Below, in pieces: positions 8,411 to 15,527 of a stretch of 35,302 nucleotides of DNA. The notes below the pieces were generated by a model. It worked only from the letters and a program-made list of their open reading frames with translations. It had not been told where the DNA came from and did not search any database. The DNA comes from an uncultured Candidatus Peregrinibacteria bacterium (GTDB lineage Bacteria > Patescibacteriota > Gracilibacteria > UBA1369 > LOWO2-01-FULL-3): contig CAINDQ010000156.1 of assembly GCA_903847465.1 (NCBI GenBank), positions 1 to 35,302 of the forward strand. The letters are read 5' to 3'. The translations under genes were made by a program, and so were the position numbers. Each line of letters opens with the position of its first letter. Position 1 is the stretch's first letter.

Positions 8411-10027
8411 TTATTGGAAAAGTATTTTTAAAATTGATGAAATAAAAGAATGATTATCGATCACTTGTAGAGGAAGAAAGAAAGTTGCGGCGTAGACTGC
8501 TTTGCCGACTCCGACTGCTGTACAAACGCCAGCCCCGACAGCTACTTTTCCTGGAATACTCATACCTTCTTCTGGCTGTTGTTCTGGGAATGTTTCGCCA
8601 TTATAGCCTCCTGGGTTTTCTCCTTTGGAAGTACCATTATTTGAATCTCGTTTATTTGGCTCAGGTTGATCTTGGTTGTCTTCCCCTTGGCCACCTTGGT
8701 CACCTTGACTTTGACCTTCTCCGTTTTGGCCTTTTCGATTTTGACCATTCCTGTTTGAATTTGCTCTTCTTCTGGTTCCGTTTCTTGGGTTTGTAACAAT
8801 TTTGCTTTTACCGTTGCGGATTCCGGCGAATTCTTTTTGGATAGTTGGCTTTTGACCACCAAAAATCGATTCAAGTCTGGATTCGTCCCGATCGGAGGTG
8901 CCTCCACTTCCACTTATAGATATTCCTGCGGATGCCCTGTCTGAAACTGGAGTCATTGATGATACGCCACTCCCATCAGAGCTATCACTTGGGATCCCAG
9001 GAAGAGCGCTCATTGAAAAACCTTCAGTCGGGATGACCACAGGTTCCGGCAATTTTGCTGGATCCACATAGCTTGGAGAGATATCAGCCGCTTTTTTGAT
9101 TGGCATTTTTGCTCTTCTATCCGCCATTTTTGCGTATTTTGCGGCAAAGGTATCGGTCTGTGTAATTGCCGTTACCAAAATTGTATCTTTTATAGGCGTT
9201 CCATCATTCCCATAAATATTTCCATCTTTGTCCAAGTACATATTCTCAAGTTCTTCTTTGTTCATTGGGACACCTAGACGATTGCAAGTTGCAAGAACCT
9301 TCTCTATTTCTGCTTGAGACATATTTAGTTTTTCGGCATCACCTTTCTCTACCTGATATTGCAAAGTTTCGGCGATAGCTACGCCAATTGCGGCCTGAGT
9401 GACCGGACTGCCATTCCCATAATACAAACAGCCATCGCTACTTCCGTAATACATATAATCAAGATCTCTCTCGGAAATCAGCACACCTTTCTGGCGACAT
9501 TTCTCGATAACTTCCTGCTTTTCTTTGTCAGAGAGAACCATCATCTGATAATTCTGTTTGGTAGAATTATCGGTAGTTTGATCATCTCCTTGTGAATTTC
9601 CGGATTTAAGCCCGATGGCTTGAGAAACAGCAGATTGATAGTCTGCAACTGTGATATTTTCAACTAAACCGATGCCCAAATCGTTAAAAATATTGGCGAA
9701 AGCAAGGATAGAATCCTTGGTCATATTTCCAAGACGAACCATTTCTCGAATTTTTGGAACGGTATGTTTGTAGAATTGTTCGTGTGTTTTTTTGTAATCG
9801 TCAGACTTCGCTTCCAAATAATCGATGTAATCGTAATTGCGATGTTGAAGTGTTTCAGGGATCTGATTTCTATTTGTCACTCTCAACTCTTTGGTATATT
9901 CAGCAAAAATTCTCACACCCATATATCCGGAATATTGGCTTATAAATACGCCATTCGGACCTGTCCACTCAGGTGTGGATCCAATCTTTTGCGCCAATGA
10001 TTTTAGGGCTGCGGGATTGATTTTCAT
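8411..10027 (-). CDS. Unknown protein with two ~65-aa tandem repeats, low-complexity linker and C-terminal hydrophobic segment
   Basis: 538 residues, no recognised family. The N-terminal 160 residues look folded and soluble. Residues 165-228 and 236-300 are diverged copies of one module. Each has a helix ending in a Cys (VIEKCRQKGV and VLATCNRLGV), then E-x-D/E-L-x-x-MY, then a Gly/Asp-rich turn (SSDGCLYYGNGSPV and DKDGNIYGNDGTPI), then another helix. Residues 335-490 are low complexity, rich in Ser, Gly, Asn and Gln, with a basic RNGTRRRANSNRNG patch. A hydrophobic Gly/Ala/Val helix at about 494-520 is followed by a short tail, so the protein may be C-terminally anchored. It lies 4 bp upstream of the VirB6/TrbL-like gene, and its ATG directly follows the preceding stop. 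The turns resemble Ca-binding DxDG loops but lack a full EF-hand. Confidence 0.8.
   Translation of the reverse strand: MKINPAALKSLAQKIGSTPEWTGPNGVFISQYSGYMGVRIFAEYTKELRVTNRNQIPETLQHRNYDYIDYLEAKSDDYKKTHEQFYKHTVPKIREMVRLGNMTKDSILAFANIFNDLGIGLVENITVADYQSAVSQAIGLKSGNSQGDDQTTDNSTKQNYQMMVLSDKEKQEVIEKCRQKGVLISERDLDYMYYGSSDGCLYYGNGSPVTQAAIGVAIAETLQYQVEKGDAEKLNMSQAEIEKVLATCNRLGVPMNKEELENMYLDKDGNIYGNDGTPIKDTILVTAITQTDTFAAKYAKMADRRAKMPIKKAADISPSYVDPAKLPEPVVIPTEGFSMSALPGIPSDSSDGSGVSSMTPVSDRASAGISISGSGGTSDRDESRLESIFGGQKPTIQKEFAGIRNGKSKIVTNPRNGTRRRANSNRNGQNRKGQNGEGQSQGDQGGQGEDNQDQPEPNKRDSNNGTSKGENPGGYNGETFPEQQPEEGMSIPGKVAVGAGVCTAVGVGKAVYAATFFLPLQVIDNHSFISSILKILFQ
9128..9535 (-). repeat. Tandem protein-level repeat (two ~65-codon modules)
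   Basis: Codons 165-228 (9344-9535) and 236-300 (9128-9322) of the 538-residue protein align over their whole length. Shared features are a helix ending in Cys, GV, an E-x-[DE]-L-x-x-MY core and a Gly/Asp-rich turn ending in G-[ST]-P-[VI]. The DNA is well diverged, so this is an old internal duplication. Confidence 0.7.
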
Positions 10028-10028
10028 A

Positions 10029-11603
10029 TTATGGGGTTGCTGGTTTAGTTGGTGGGGCTGGTGGTGGCGTTACGGGTTGAGCTGTCGGAGTTGCCGCTGG
10101 TTTTGAAGTATCTTCCTTTGGTGTGTTTGTGGGACCTTGTTTGGCTTCAACTAAAGCTTCTTGATAAAGCTCTCCGGCATTATCGGCAGGACCGATGTTT
10201 AATTTTGCAAAAGCGAAGGCTAATTTTTTGAATCTTGTGCCGGTTAGGTCGGCGTTGCCTTCATTCGATTCCACTTTTTTTAACTGCGCTAGCAACTGAT
10301 CATATGGCTTGGTTGGATCTTCTTTTTTCATATTCTCCAAAAACAATTTGAAATTTTCGAAAGTGGCTTCGTTTTCTTGGAAATTGTTATCCTTGTTTTT
10401 TTCGGAAACGAAACTGGCAAGAGTTTTGACTCCGAAAGAATCACCAGAAGGATCCTTCATTTCAAGAGCGCTCTTCCAGCCTCTAGGACTTGCTGAAACT
10501 ACTTTCAATAAACCCTCGAGAGCTTTGTTGTGATCCTGAGTATCACGTGTTTCTTTTGAAGCTAATAATTCTCCAATACTTTTATCGCTACCAAATATTG
10601 CGGCGGCCCCAATTTCTCCAAGACCAAATAAAACATGAGGAATTTTGAAAGCATAGGATGGGTCTTTTTTGATCTCTTTGAAATTTACGATCCAGTTGAG
10701 GAGTACTGTCGCACTACCTGCAACATAACCAAATAATCTCATGAAACCGGAAAGTGTAAACATTTCATTGGCGGCATTTTTTGCGCCATAAGATTCGACG
10801 CAAAGCCTTTTGGCTTCCTGCATAAAATCATATTTTTCTTCCCAAGCGACAGAGATCCCGTCCAAAAATTTTCCCCATTCTGCTTCTTCTTCTGGAGTTG
10901 CACCTGCTTTTGGACCGATTGCTTCATCAACTTCGAGCGGTGAAACTGCACCTTTTTCACAAAGAGCTTTGAAGAGTTCTTGTTTTTGGGCAACATCCAT
11001 TTTTTTCACAGCGTCAGATTCCAAACATTTATCGATGATGTCTTTTCTTTTTTGAGGTTTGGCAAAAGCCATAAGGGTACAAGAAAAGGCAAAATTTGGG
11101 TCTGGATAGCGAGGACCTGTCAAAGCCTTTACCATCTCGCCTATTGGATTTGTCCCTGGATCAATTTCTGTTTGAGCACTAAAAATAAATTTCACGGCAT
11201 CTTTCACCCAAGCATACTGTGGATTTTTTTCTGAAGCCATCAAAAGATCACCCAAAGCATTTCCGTAGCTTTGCGCCTTTGCCAAAGTTTCCAGAGTTGT
11301 TTTAGCATCGTCAGGAGAAAGACTGGCGGCAAGGGATCTGATGATAGTTAATTTTTCTATAAGCCTCTTTTCCACCTTGGCTCTTTCTTCGACGATCTTG
11401 TCTGCTGGAACGCTCGTCGCAACATTAATCCACTCTTGCAAAAGAGCGTTTATTGGACTCGATAAAATGTCGTTTTCTGCAATAGCAGCAGCCATTCCGG
11501 CTCTGTCCGTACGACTGCCGGTTTGAAGCTTTTCGTGTAGATAATCGAAAGTTTCTTTGATTGCTTTTGTTGCAGGCTCACCTAATCCAGCTGGGATTTC
11601 CAT
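10029..11603 (-). CDS. Helical protein of unknown function with Pro-rich C-terminal tail
   Basis: 524 residues, no recognised family. The sequence is mostly predicted helix, with regular Leu/Ala/Lys/Glu spacing from 10 to 280. Two hydrophobic stretches, 284-306 (RLFGYVAGSATVLLNWIVNF) and 323-337, could form a membrane hairpin, though they may be buried helices. There is no signal peptide. The last 35 residues are a disordered Thr/Pro tail (TPTAQPVTPPPAPPTKP), echoing the Pro/Ala linkers in the 890- and 1362-residue proteins of the same block. The gene begins 4 bp after the 191-residue gene stops, and its TAA stop is almost directly followed by the next ATG. It is therefore part of a tightly coupled operon with the VirB6/TrbL-like gene. 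Confidence 0.8.
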   Translation of the reverse strand: MEIPAGLGEPATKAIKETFDYLHEKLQTGSRTDRAGMAAAIAENDILSSPINALLQEWINVATSVPADKIVEERAKVEKRLIEKLTIIRSLAASLSPDDAKTTLETLAKAQSYGNALGDLLMASEKNPQYAWVKDAVKFIFSAQTEIDPGTNPIGEMVKALTGPRYPDPNFAFSCTLMAFAKPQKRKDIIDKCLESDAVKKMDVAQKQELFKALCEKGAVSPLEVDEAIGPKAGATPEEEAEWGKFLDGISVAWEEKYDFMQEAKRLCVESYGAKNAANEMFTLSGFMRLFGYVAGSATVLLNWIVNFKEIKKDPSYAFKIPHVLFGLGEIGAAAIFGSDKSIGELLASKETRDTQDHNKALEGLLKVVSASPRGWKSALEMKDPSGDSFGVKTLASFVSEKNKDNNFQENEATFENFKLFLENMKKEDPTKPYDQLLAQLKKVESNEGNADLTGTRFKKLAFAFAKLNIGPADNAGELYQEALVEAKQGPTNTPKEDTSKPAATPTAQPVTPPPAPPTKPATP

Positions 11604-11607
11604 GATA

Positions 11608-12183
11608 TTAGATTTTAAATAATCTTATTAAAACGTCTGAAAATGATTCTGTTTTGCCTTCCATCTCAGGGATTTTGTTAAGCAGAAAATCTCGGATAGG
11701 AGCGGGATCCATGCCGGCCAATTGAATAGTGATTTCGCCGGTAAAGTTTCCTTCCACACGCAAATTTAAAGTTTCCACATAGGGTGGTTCATAAACAAAC
11801 CAGAAAGCCCTGATCTTTGTGAAATTATATTTTTTGTAGCCGACTTTGATGCCGACTTCGGAAATTTTTATTTCTACATTGCGAGGATGTTGTAGGTGTA
11901 CAAGCGCGTACACGGCTGCAAAAACCACAACCACCAAAGCAAATGACCAAGCCTGAAAATAAAGGCTCAAGATCGCCACTAAAGCGACAACCGAAACCAT
12001 ACTTATTTTCCAGATCCAACCCCTGTCGTGCATGACATATTCGGGAGCGACCCAAGAGAAAGCGGCATCGTCGTAGTAAGATGGCGCATTTTTGATTTCA
12101 TGCATCAACTGATGGCGAGCTTCTTTCTTTTGAGCTCGGTGTAGTTTGTGCTGATGATATTTTTCTTTTAGTTTTGAAAGCAT
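11608..12183 (-). CDS. Two-TM protein with C-terminal PH-like domain (first gene of VirB6/TrbL-like block)
   Basis: 191 residues. A basic, His-rich N-terminus (KYHQHKLHRAQKKEARHQ, 8-25) is followed by a SYYDDAAFSWVAPEYV segment and two membrane helices (57-75 and 79-97) forming a hairpin. The C-terminal about 90 residues are beta-rich (EIKISEVGIKVGYKKYNFTKI) and end in a helix. That arrangement resembles the small bacterial PH-like domains found after TM hairpins; this is judged from pattern only. Proteins of this shape recur in CPR genomes. It is the first gene after the rpsR terminator and probably has its own promoter, so it heads the five-gene operon. Small two-TM proteins also precede VirB4 in Gram-positive type IV systems (PrgI), but no direct similarity is claimed. 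Confidence 0.75.
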   Translation of the reverse strand: MLSKLKEKYHQHKLHRAQKKEARHQLMHEIKNAPSYYDDAAFSWVAPEYVMHDRGWIWKISMVSVVALVAILSLYFQAWSFALVVVVFAAVYALVHLQHPRNVEIKISEVGIKVGYKKYNFTKIRAFWFVYEPPYVETLNLRVEGNFTGEITIQLAGMDPAPIRDFLLNKIPEMEGKTESFSDVLIRLFKI

Positions 12184-12213
12184 TTGTTTTTGTTTTACTT
12201 TTTAAATCTAAAT

Positions 12214-12222
12214 ATTTTATCA
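12214..12222 (-). promoter_or_regulatory. Candidate extended -10 promoter for five-gene block
   Basis: On the minus strand TGATAAAAT (an extended -10, TGn plus TAAAAT) lies just downstream of the rpsR terminator and about 30 bp before the ATG at 12183. No good -35 is visible. The position between a terminator and a long operon makes a promoter likely. Confidence 0.4.
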
Positions 12223-12225
12223 TAA

Positions 12226-12249
12226 AAAGCCCTCGAAAGGAAGGGCTTT
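12226..12249 (-). terminator. Intrinsic terminator of rpsF-ssb-rpsR
   Basis: A perfect 8-bp stem (AAAGCCCT 12226-12233 with AGGGCTTT 12242-12249) and an 8-nt loop. On the minus strand the stem runs into TTTTT (complement of 12224-12228). It lies 33 bp past the rpsR stop and ahead of the next minus-strand gene, so it separates the ribosomal operon from the unknown block. Confidence 0.8.
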
Positions 12250-12281
12250 ATATGCAGTCTTACTAGTTTTTCAGTGTTTGT

Positions 12282-12497
12282 CTACCCTGTCGTAAATGGC
12301 ACTAATGCTACTATTCTGGCATTTTTTACCGCTCTAGCCATCATTTTCTGATGTTTTACGCAGTTTCCATTGTAATACTTTGGAACGATTTTGCGATATT
12401 GAGAAAGATATTTTCTCAACAATGCAACGTTTTTGTAATCAATAAACTTGATCTGATTGATACAAAACTGACATTGGCGATTTTTATAACTTGGCAT
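12282..12497 (-). CDS. rpsR: 30S ribosomal protein bS18
   Basis: 71 residues, the usual length. The core IDYKNVALLRKYLSQYRKIVP, NCVKHQ and ARAVKNARIVALVPF are S18 signatures. It binds the platform of the 30S subunit next to bS6. The N-terminal CQFC plus CVKH make a C-x2-C / C-x2-H set, so this looks like the zinc-binding form of S18. Third gene of rpsF-ssb-rpsR, 22 bp after ssb, the common bacterial order. The ATG at 12497 has no Shine-Dalgarno (upstream is AACAAAATATTC). Confidence 0.95.
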   Translation of the reverse strand: MPSYKNRQCQFCINQIKFIDYKNVALLRKYLSQYRKIVPKYYNGNCVKHQKMMARAVKNARIVALVPFTTG

Positions 12498-12519
12498 ATG
12501 AATATTTTGTTAAAGAAAT

Positions 12520-12948
12520 TTAGAATATGTTTTCACCACTTGGCTCTTCCAAGGCTGATGTAGGAATTTCTTCGGCGGGAGGTGCAGCTTCTAGGAATTC
12601 ATTGTCTTCCTCTGACGAAGATCTTTTTTCCAGCATGATCATGTCCTGAAGGACAATTTCAGTGCGGAATCTTTTGCCATCTTCAGCGTCCCAGCTTCTG
12701 GTTTTCAGATAACCTTCCAGATAAACCAATTTGCCTTTGCGCAAATATTGATGGCACAACTCAGCAAGTCTTGCCCAAGCTACCACTTCATGGAATTCAG
12801 TAGATTTTTTGCGTTCGCTCGTACTGGTCATCCAGTCGCGGTTTGTCGCAATACCAAAAGTGACAACGGCTTGACCGTTTTGAGTTTGTTTCATTTCAGG
12901 ATCTCTCGTTAGATTTCCGATTATAATGACTTTATTGACTGATCTCAT
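12520..12948 (-). CDS. ssb: Single-stranded DNA-binding protein
   Basis: 142 residues. The N-terminal OB fold (2-108) has the family pattern VNKVIIIGNLTRDPE, TFGIATNR, EFHEVVAWARLAELC and GKLVYLEGYLKTRSW. SSB coats single-stranded DNA in replication and repair. A short acidic linker rich in Glu and Pro leads to the C-terminal tip GENIF. This is a variant of the usual acidic tip ending in IPF that recruits partner proteins: the final Phe is kept but the Pro is absent. It lies between rpsF and rpsR, the standard arrangement. Confidence 0.96.
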   Translation of the reverse strand: MRSVNKVIIIGNLTRDPEMKQTQNGQAVVTFGIATNRDWMTSTSERKKSTEFHEVVAWARLAELCHQYLRKGKLVYLEGYLKTRSWDAEDGKRFRTEIVLQDMIMLEKRSSSEEDNEFLEAAPPAEEIPTSALEEPSGENIF

Positions 12949-12966
12949 TCTCTTTTAAAGTTAAAA

Positions 12967-13617
12967 TTATAATGTGATATCTGGATCGTCGATGATGCTT
13001 TTTAGTTTTGCATCAACGTCTTCGAGAGTCACCGCTGCAGGCTTTTTAGCCTTTGGTTTTTCCTCAACAGCTTCTTCTTTCTTTACTTTCTTTACAGTTT
13101 TCTTGTCATCTTTGTCTTCTTCTTCAACCGCTGGCGCTTCCTTTTTCACAAAAGGTTTTGCAACCACTGGTGTTGGTTTTTCACGTCTTTCAAAACTTCT
13201 ACCACCACCTCTGCGGTCTGTTTCAGCTTGGTCAGATTTTGCCTTAGCCTCTTCCTTGACCTTTGCCGCTTCTACGGCTTCTACTTCGTACTCTGCAAAC
13301 GTTTTGATTTCGTAATTTTTTGGAGTTTTTTGAATCAAATAGCGTAGAACACCTGGGTAGATATTCAATTGCTTTTCGAACTCCTTCACCTTTGCTGGAT
13401 TAGCTGTGAAATCATACACAGCATAATAACCCTGCTTTTGTTTTTTGATCATGTAGGTCAATTCTCTTAGACCCCACATGTCTTCGTGGAAGATTTTTCC
13501 ACCGGCTTCCTTGATGAGTACCTTCATTTCCTCAAGAAGGGTTTTTGTCTTTTCTTCGCCTAAATCCGGCTGGAGAACCAGCATAATTTCGTATTTAGGA
13601 AAACTTGTTTCAGTCAT
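12967..13617 (-). CDS. rpsF: 30S ribosomal protein bS6 with long charged C-terminal extension
   Basis: 216 residues; the S6 fold takes only the first about 105 (YEIMLVLQPDL near the start, WGLRELTYMIKKQKQGYYAVYDF, LNIYPGVLRYLI). It binds 16S rRNA as a partner of bS18. The remaining about 110 residues form an extension rich in Lys, Glu, Ala and Pro with an RRGGGRSFERRE patch. A short conserved-looking end follows (TLEDVDAKLKSIIDDPDI). S6 is usually 95-135 residues, so the tail is unusually long; it is continuous in frame with no sign of error. First gene of rpsF-ssb-rpsR. The start ATG at 13617 is chosen because SFPKYEIMLVL follows directly. No Shine-Dalgarno (upstream AATCCAAAGAAAAT). Confidence 0.95.
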   Translation of the reverse strand: MTETSFPKYEIMLVLQPDLGEEKTKTLLEEMKVLIKEAGGKIFHEDMWGLRELTYMIKKQKQGYYAVYDFTANPAKVKEFEKQLNIYPGVLRYLIQKTPKNYEIKTFAEYEVEAVEAAKVKEEAKAKSDQAETDRRGGGRSFERREKPTPVVAKPFVKKEAPAVEEEDKDDKKTVKKVKKEEAVEEKPKAKKPAAVTLEDVDAKLKSIIDDPDITL

Positions 13618-13993
13618 ATTTTCTTTGGATTAAATAGTATTGTTTTGATCAGCCCAAGGCATTTTTCAGCCAGGAGCAGAAAATATTGCTTTTGAAAGCA
13701 GACGGACTTTAGCAAATGGTTATTCCTTTTGCAATAGACAAAGACAATATTTCACATCAAAAGTCAAGTTTTTATTACAAAATCCCAGAAGGCTCTTTAT
13801 AAAAATCAAGAGATTTTTTTGGCTCTTTTATGCTGAAAAAAAAGTGTTGCCAAAACTTAGTTTGTGCCAAATGACCATATTTTGATTCGAATGTCAATGG
13901 CCTACCCTTGCCCATCTCGGTAAAAATTAGGCATAATAGACAAAGGTTGTATTTTGTTATGAATCGCCTTTTCGATATTTCTTTGAACCGCTT
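13618..13993. other. Divergent intergenic region between rpsF and M23 peptidase gene
   Basis: This 376-bp stretch has no supportable gene. Toward rpsF (minus strand) it contains a small hairpin (TGCTT-TTGA-AAGCA, 13687-13700) and a GTCCGTC element. These could belong to an S6:S18-responsive leader, but I cannot show the motif. In the middle are the direct repeats GGCTCTTTATA and GGCTCTTTTAT (13791 and 13821, 30 bp apart) around an AT-rich hairpin AAAAATC-AAGA-GATTTTT (13801-13818). Two GCCAAA copies lie at 13849 and 13866, 17 bp apart. The right end holds a plus-strand promoter. Confidence 0.6.
13908..13937 (+). promoter_or_regulatory. Promoter for M23 peptidase/yidD
   Basis: TTGCCC (13908-13913), an 18-bp spacer and CATAAT (13932-13937), 56 bp before the ATG at 13994. 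The -10 matches five of six sigma-70-type consensus positions. It is the best promoter match in the gap. Confidence 0.5.
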
Positions 13994-15232
13994 ATGGATC
14001 AATTGGACACAACGACATTAGAAACCACACTTGAGGTAAATCATTTTGCCCGAAGAAGCCGTCACGTAAAGGTTTTTTCAAAAGCCACTCGCGTCTGGTT
14101 TCATTTTGTAGATATCTTGAAATGGATGGTTTCCCCTATAAGCAGGTTCCTTCAAAATAGATTTTTCAAAGCTATTGGAAAGTTTGTGGAGGCAATGTTC
14201 CAAACGATCGCAAAGGCAATGCCGATTCTTTCTCCTCAGAAAAAAATACTTCTGCAGGCGACTTTGCTTTCCGGCACTGTTCTGATCATAAGCTCATTAA
14301 GTCCGGGAGCCGTCTACACTTCCACCGAAACCAACTATGCAAAATCATATATCAATGAATATTCAATGCCTGGAGATGTGCTTGTGGCTGACGAGAATGG
14401 TTACTTGGTAAAAAGTAATCCTCAAACAGATCGAGCAAGCAGAATTGGTATGACTGATTATGCTGTACATACTGTAGAAGGCGGAGAATCAATGTCTGTA
14501 ATTGCGGAGAAATATGGAGTAAGCGTGGAGACTATTATGTGGGAAAATAAAATTGGAAATGCGAATGCTTTGAGAGTTGGCCAAAAGTTGGTTGTTCCTC
14601 CAGTCAGTGGTGTCAGCTACAAGATTGTGGCGAACGATACTCTCGAGAAGGTGGCCAAGAAATACAATATTACAAAAGACGTTATTATCGCTCAGAATGG
14701 ATTGGCTAGCGAGGCTTTGATCAAGGGGCAGACTTTGTTCTTACCTGGAGCAAAACCATTCGTAGATCCTGCTACAATCGCAACGGCAAATCGCCGTGCG
14801 ACAACCGGCGCCGTCAATAAATACATTTCCGCAAATCCATCCGATGCATCACCTTCTGTCGGAAAAATATTTATCTATCCATCTCTCGGAAAAATCACTC
14901 AATCTTTTCATGCTGGTCACTACGCGCTTGATATCGCGGATAGTTCTAGACCTCCGATCTGGGCCGCTGGTGGCGGTACGGTCGTCAAAGCTTCTTCTGG
15001 AACGTGGGGCGGTGGATATGGAAATCACGTCATCATTGATCATGGTAATGGCGTAAAGACGTTGTATGCTCACATGACGAGCCTGAACGTGTACGAAGGC
15101 CAGTACGTAAACCAAGGTGACGTTATTGGAATAATGGGAAATACGGGACGTGTTTATGGAATAACAGGTATTCATCTTCATTTTGAAGTTATCGATCACG
15201 GCGTAAAGAAAAATCCAAAATTGTATTACTAA
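13994..15232 (+). CDS. LysM / M23-family murein endopeptidase
   Basis: 412 residues. A cytoplasmic N-terminus of about 84 residues leads to one membrane helix (85-103), so the enzyme is anchored and faces outward. Two LysM peptidoglycan-binding modules follow (156-203, [17 protein letters not shown]; 208-252, [16 protein letters not shown]). The C-terminal M23 domain (290-410) has the zinc ligands His309 and Asp313 in HYALDIA and His396 in HLHFEV, with catalytic His360 in YAHM. Family members cut peptide cross-links in the wall during growth or division. The start ATG is preceded by a promoter but no Shine-Dalgarno. Its stop is one base from the yidD ATG, so the two are co-transcribed. The long basic N-terminus before the helix is unusual for a secreted M23 enzyme. 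Confidence 0.95.
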   Translation: MDQLDTTTLETTLEVNHFARRSRHVKVFSKATRVWFHFVDILKWMVSPISRFLQNRFFKAIGKFVEAMFQTIAKAMPILSPQKKILLQATLLSGTVLIISSLSPGAVYTSTETNYAKSYINEYSMPGDVLVADENGYLVKSNPQTDRASRIGMTDYAVHTVEGGESMSVIAEKYGVSVETIMWENKIGNANALRVGQKLVVPPVSGVSYKIVANDTLEKVAKKYNITKDVIIAQNGLASEALIKGQTLFLPGAKPFVDPATIATANRRATTGAVNKYISANPSDASPSVGKIFIYPSLGKITQSFHAGHYALDIADSSRPPIWAAGGGTVVKASSGTWGGGYGNHVIIDHGNGVKTLYAHMTSLNVYEGQYVNQGDVIGIMGNTGRVYGITGIHLHFEVIDHGVKKNPKLYY

Positions 15233-15233
15233 A

Positions 15234-15500
15234 ATGTTGAAACTTTTTCTTCTTATAGGCGGACTGCCAAGGATTTTTGTCTGTTGGCTAATCAAGATTT
15301 ATCAAAGAACTTTGTCTCTTGATCATGGGCCAAGGAAGAAAGATTATCCTTTTGGGTATTGCCGATTTACGCCTTCGTGCTCCGAATATGCCTACGAGTC
15401 AGTGAAGAAACATGGCGTTATTTGGGGAGGGATTAAATCTATTTGGAGAATTTTACGCTGTAATCCATATAGCAAAGGCGGTTACGATCCAGTAAAATAA
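15234..15500 (+). CDS. yidD: Membrane protein insertion efficiency factor YidD
   Basis: 88 residues. The family signature [19 protein letters not shown] and the C-terminal [13 protein letters not shown] are present, after a hydrophobic N-terminal helix ([16 protein letters not shown]). YidD is a small peripheral membrane protein that helps YidC/Oxa1 insert proteins. A short insertion ([14 protein letters not shown]) sits before the Cys motif where typical YidD is shorter. The gene starts one base after the M23 gene stop. It is usually found with rnpA and yidC; here it is separate. Confidence 0.95.
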   Translation: MLKLFLLIGGLPRIFVCWLIKIYQRTLSLDHGPRKKDYPFGYCRFTPSCSEYAYESVKKHGVIWGGIKSIWRILRCNPYSKGGYDPVK

Positions 15501-15527
15501 CTTTGCGAATCGAATAAAAAAATTCAC

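Noticed and set aside
9200-9260. EF-hand in the 538-aa protein
   Set aside because: DKDGNIYGND has a DxDG start but not the full 12-residue loop with the terminal Glu, and the first repeat lacks the Asp ligands.
13801-13818. AT-rich hairpin with a T run as a terminator
   Set aside because: Only one G-C pair, and no gene ends near it on either strand.
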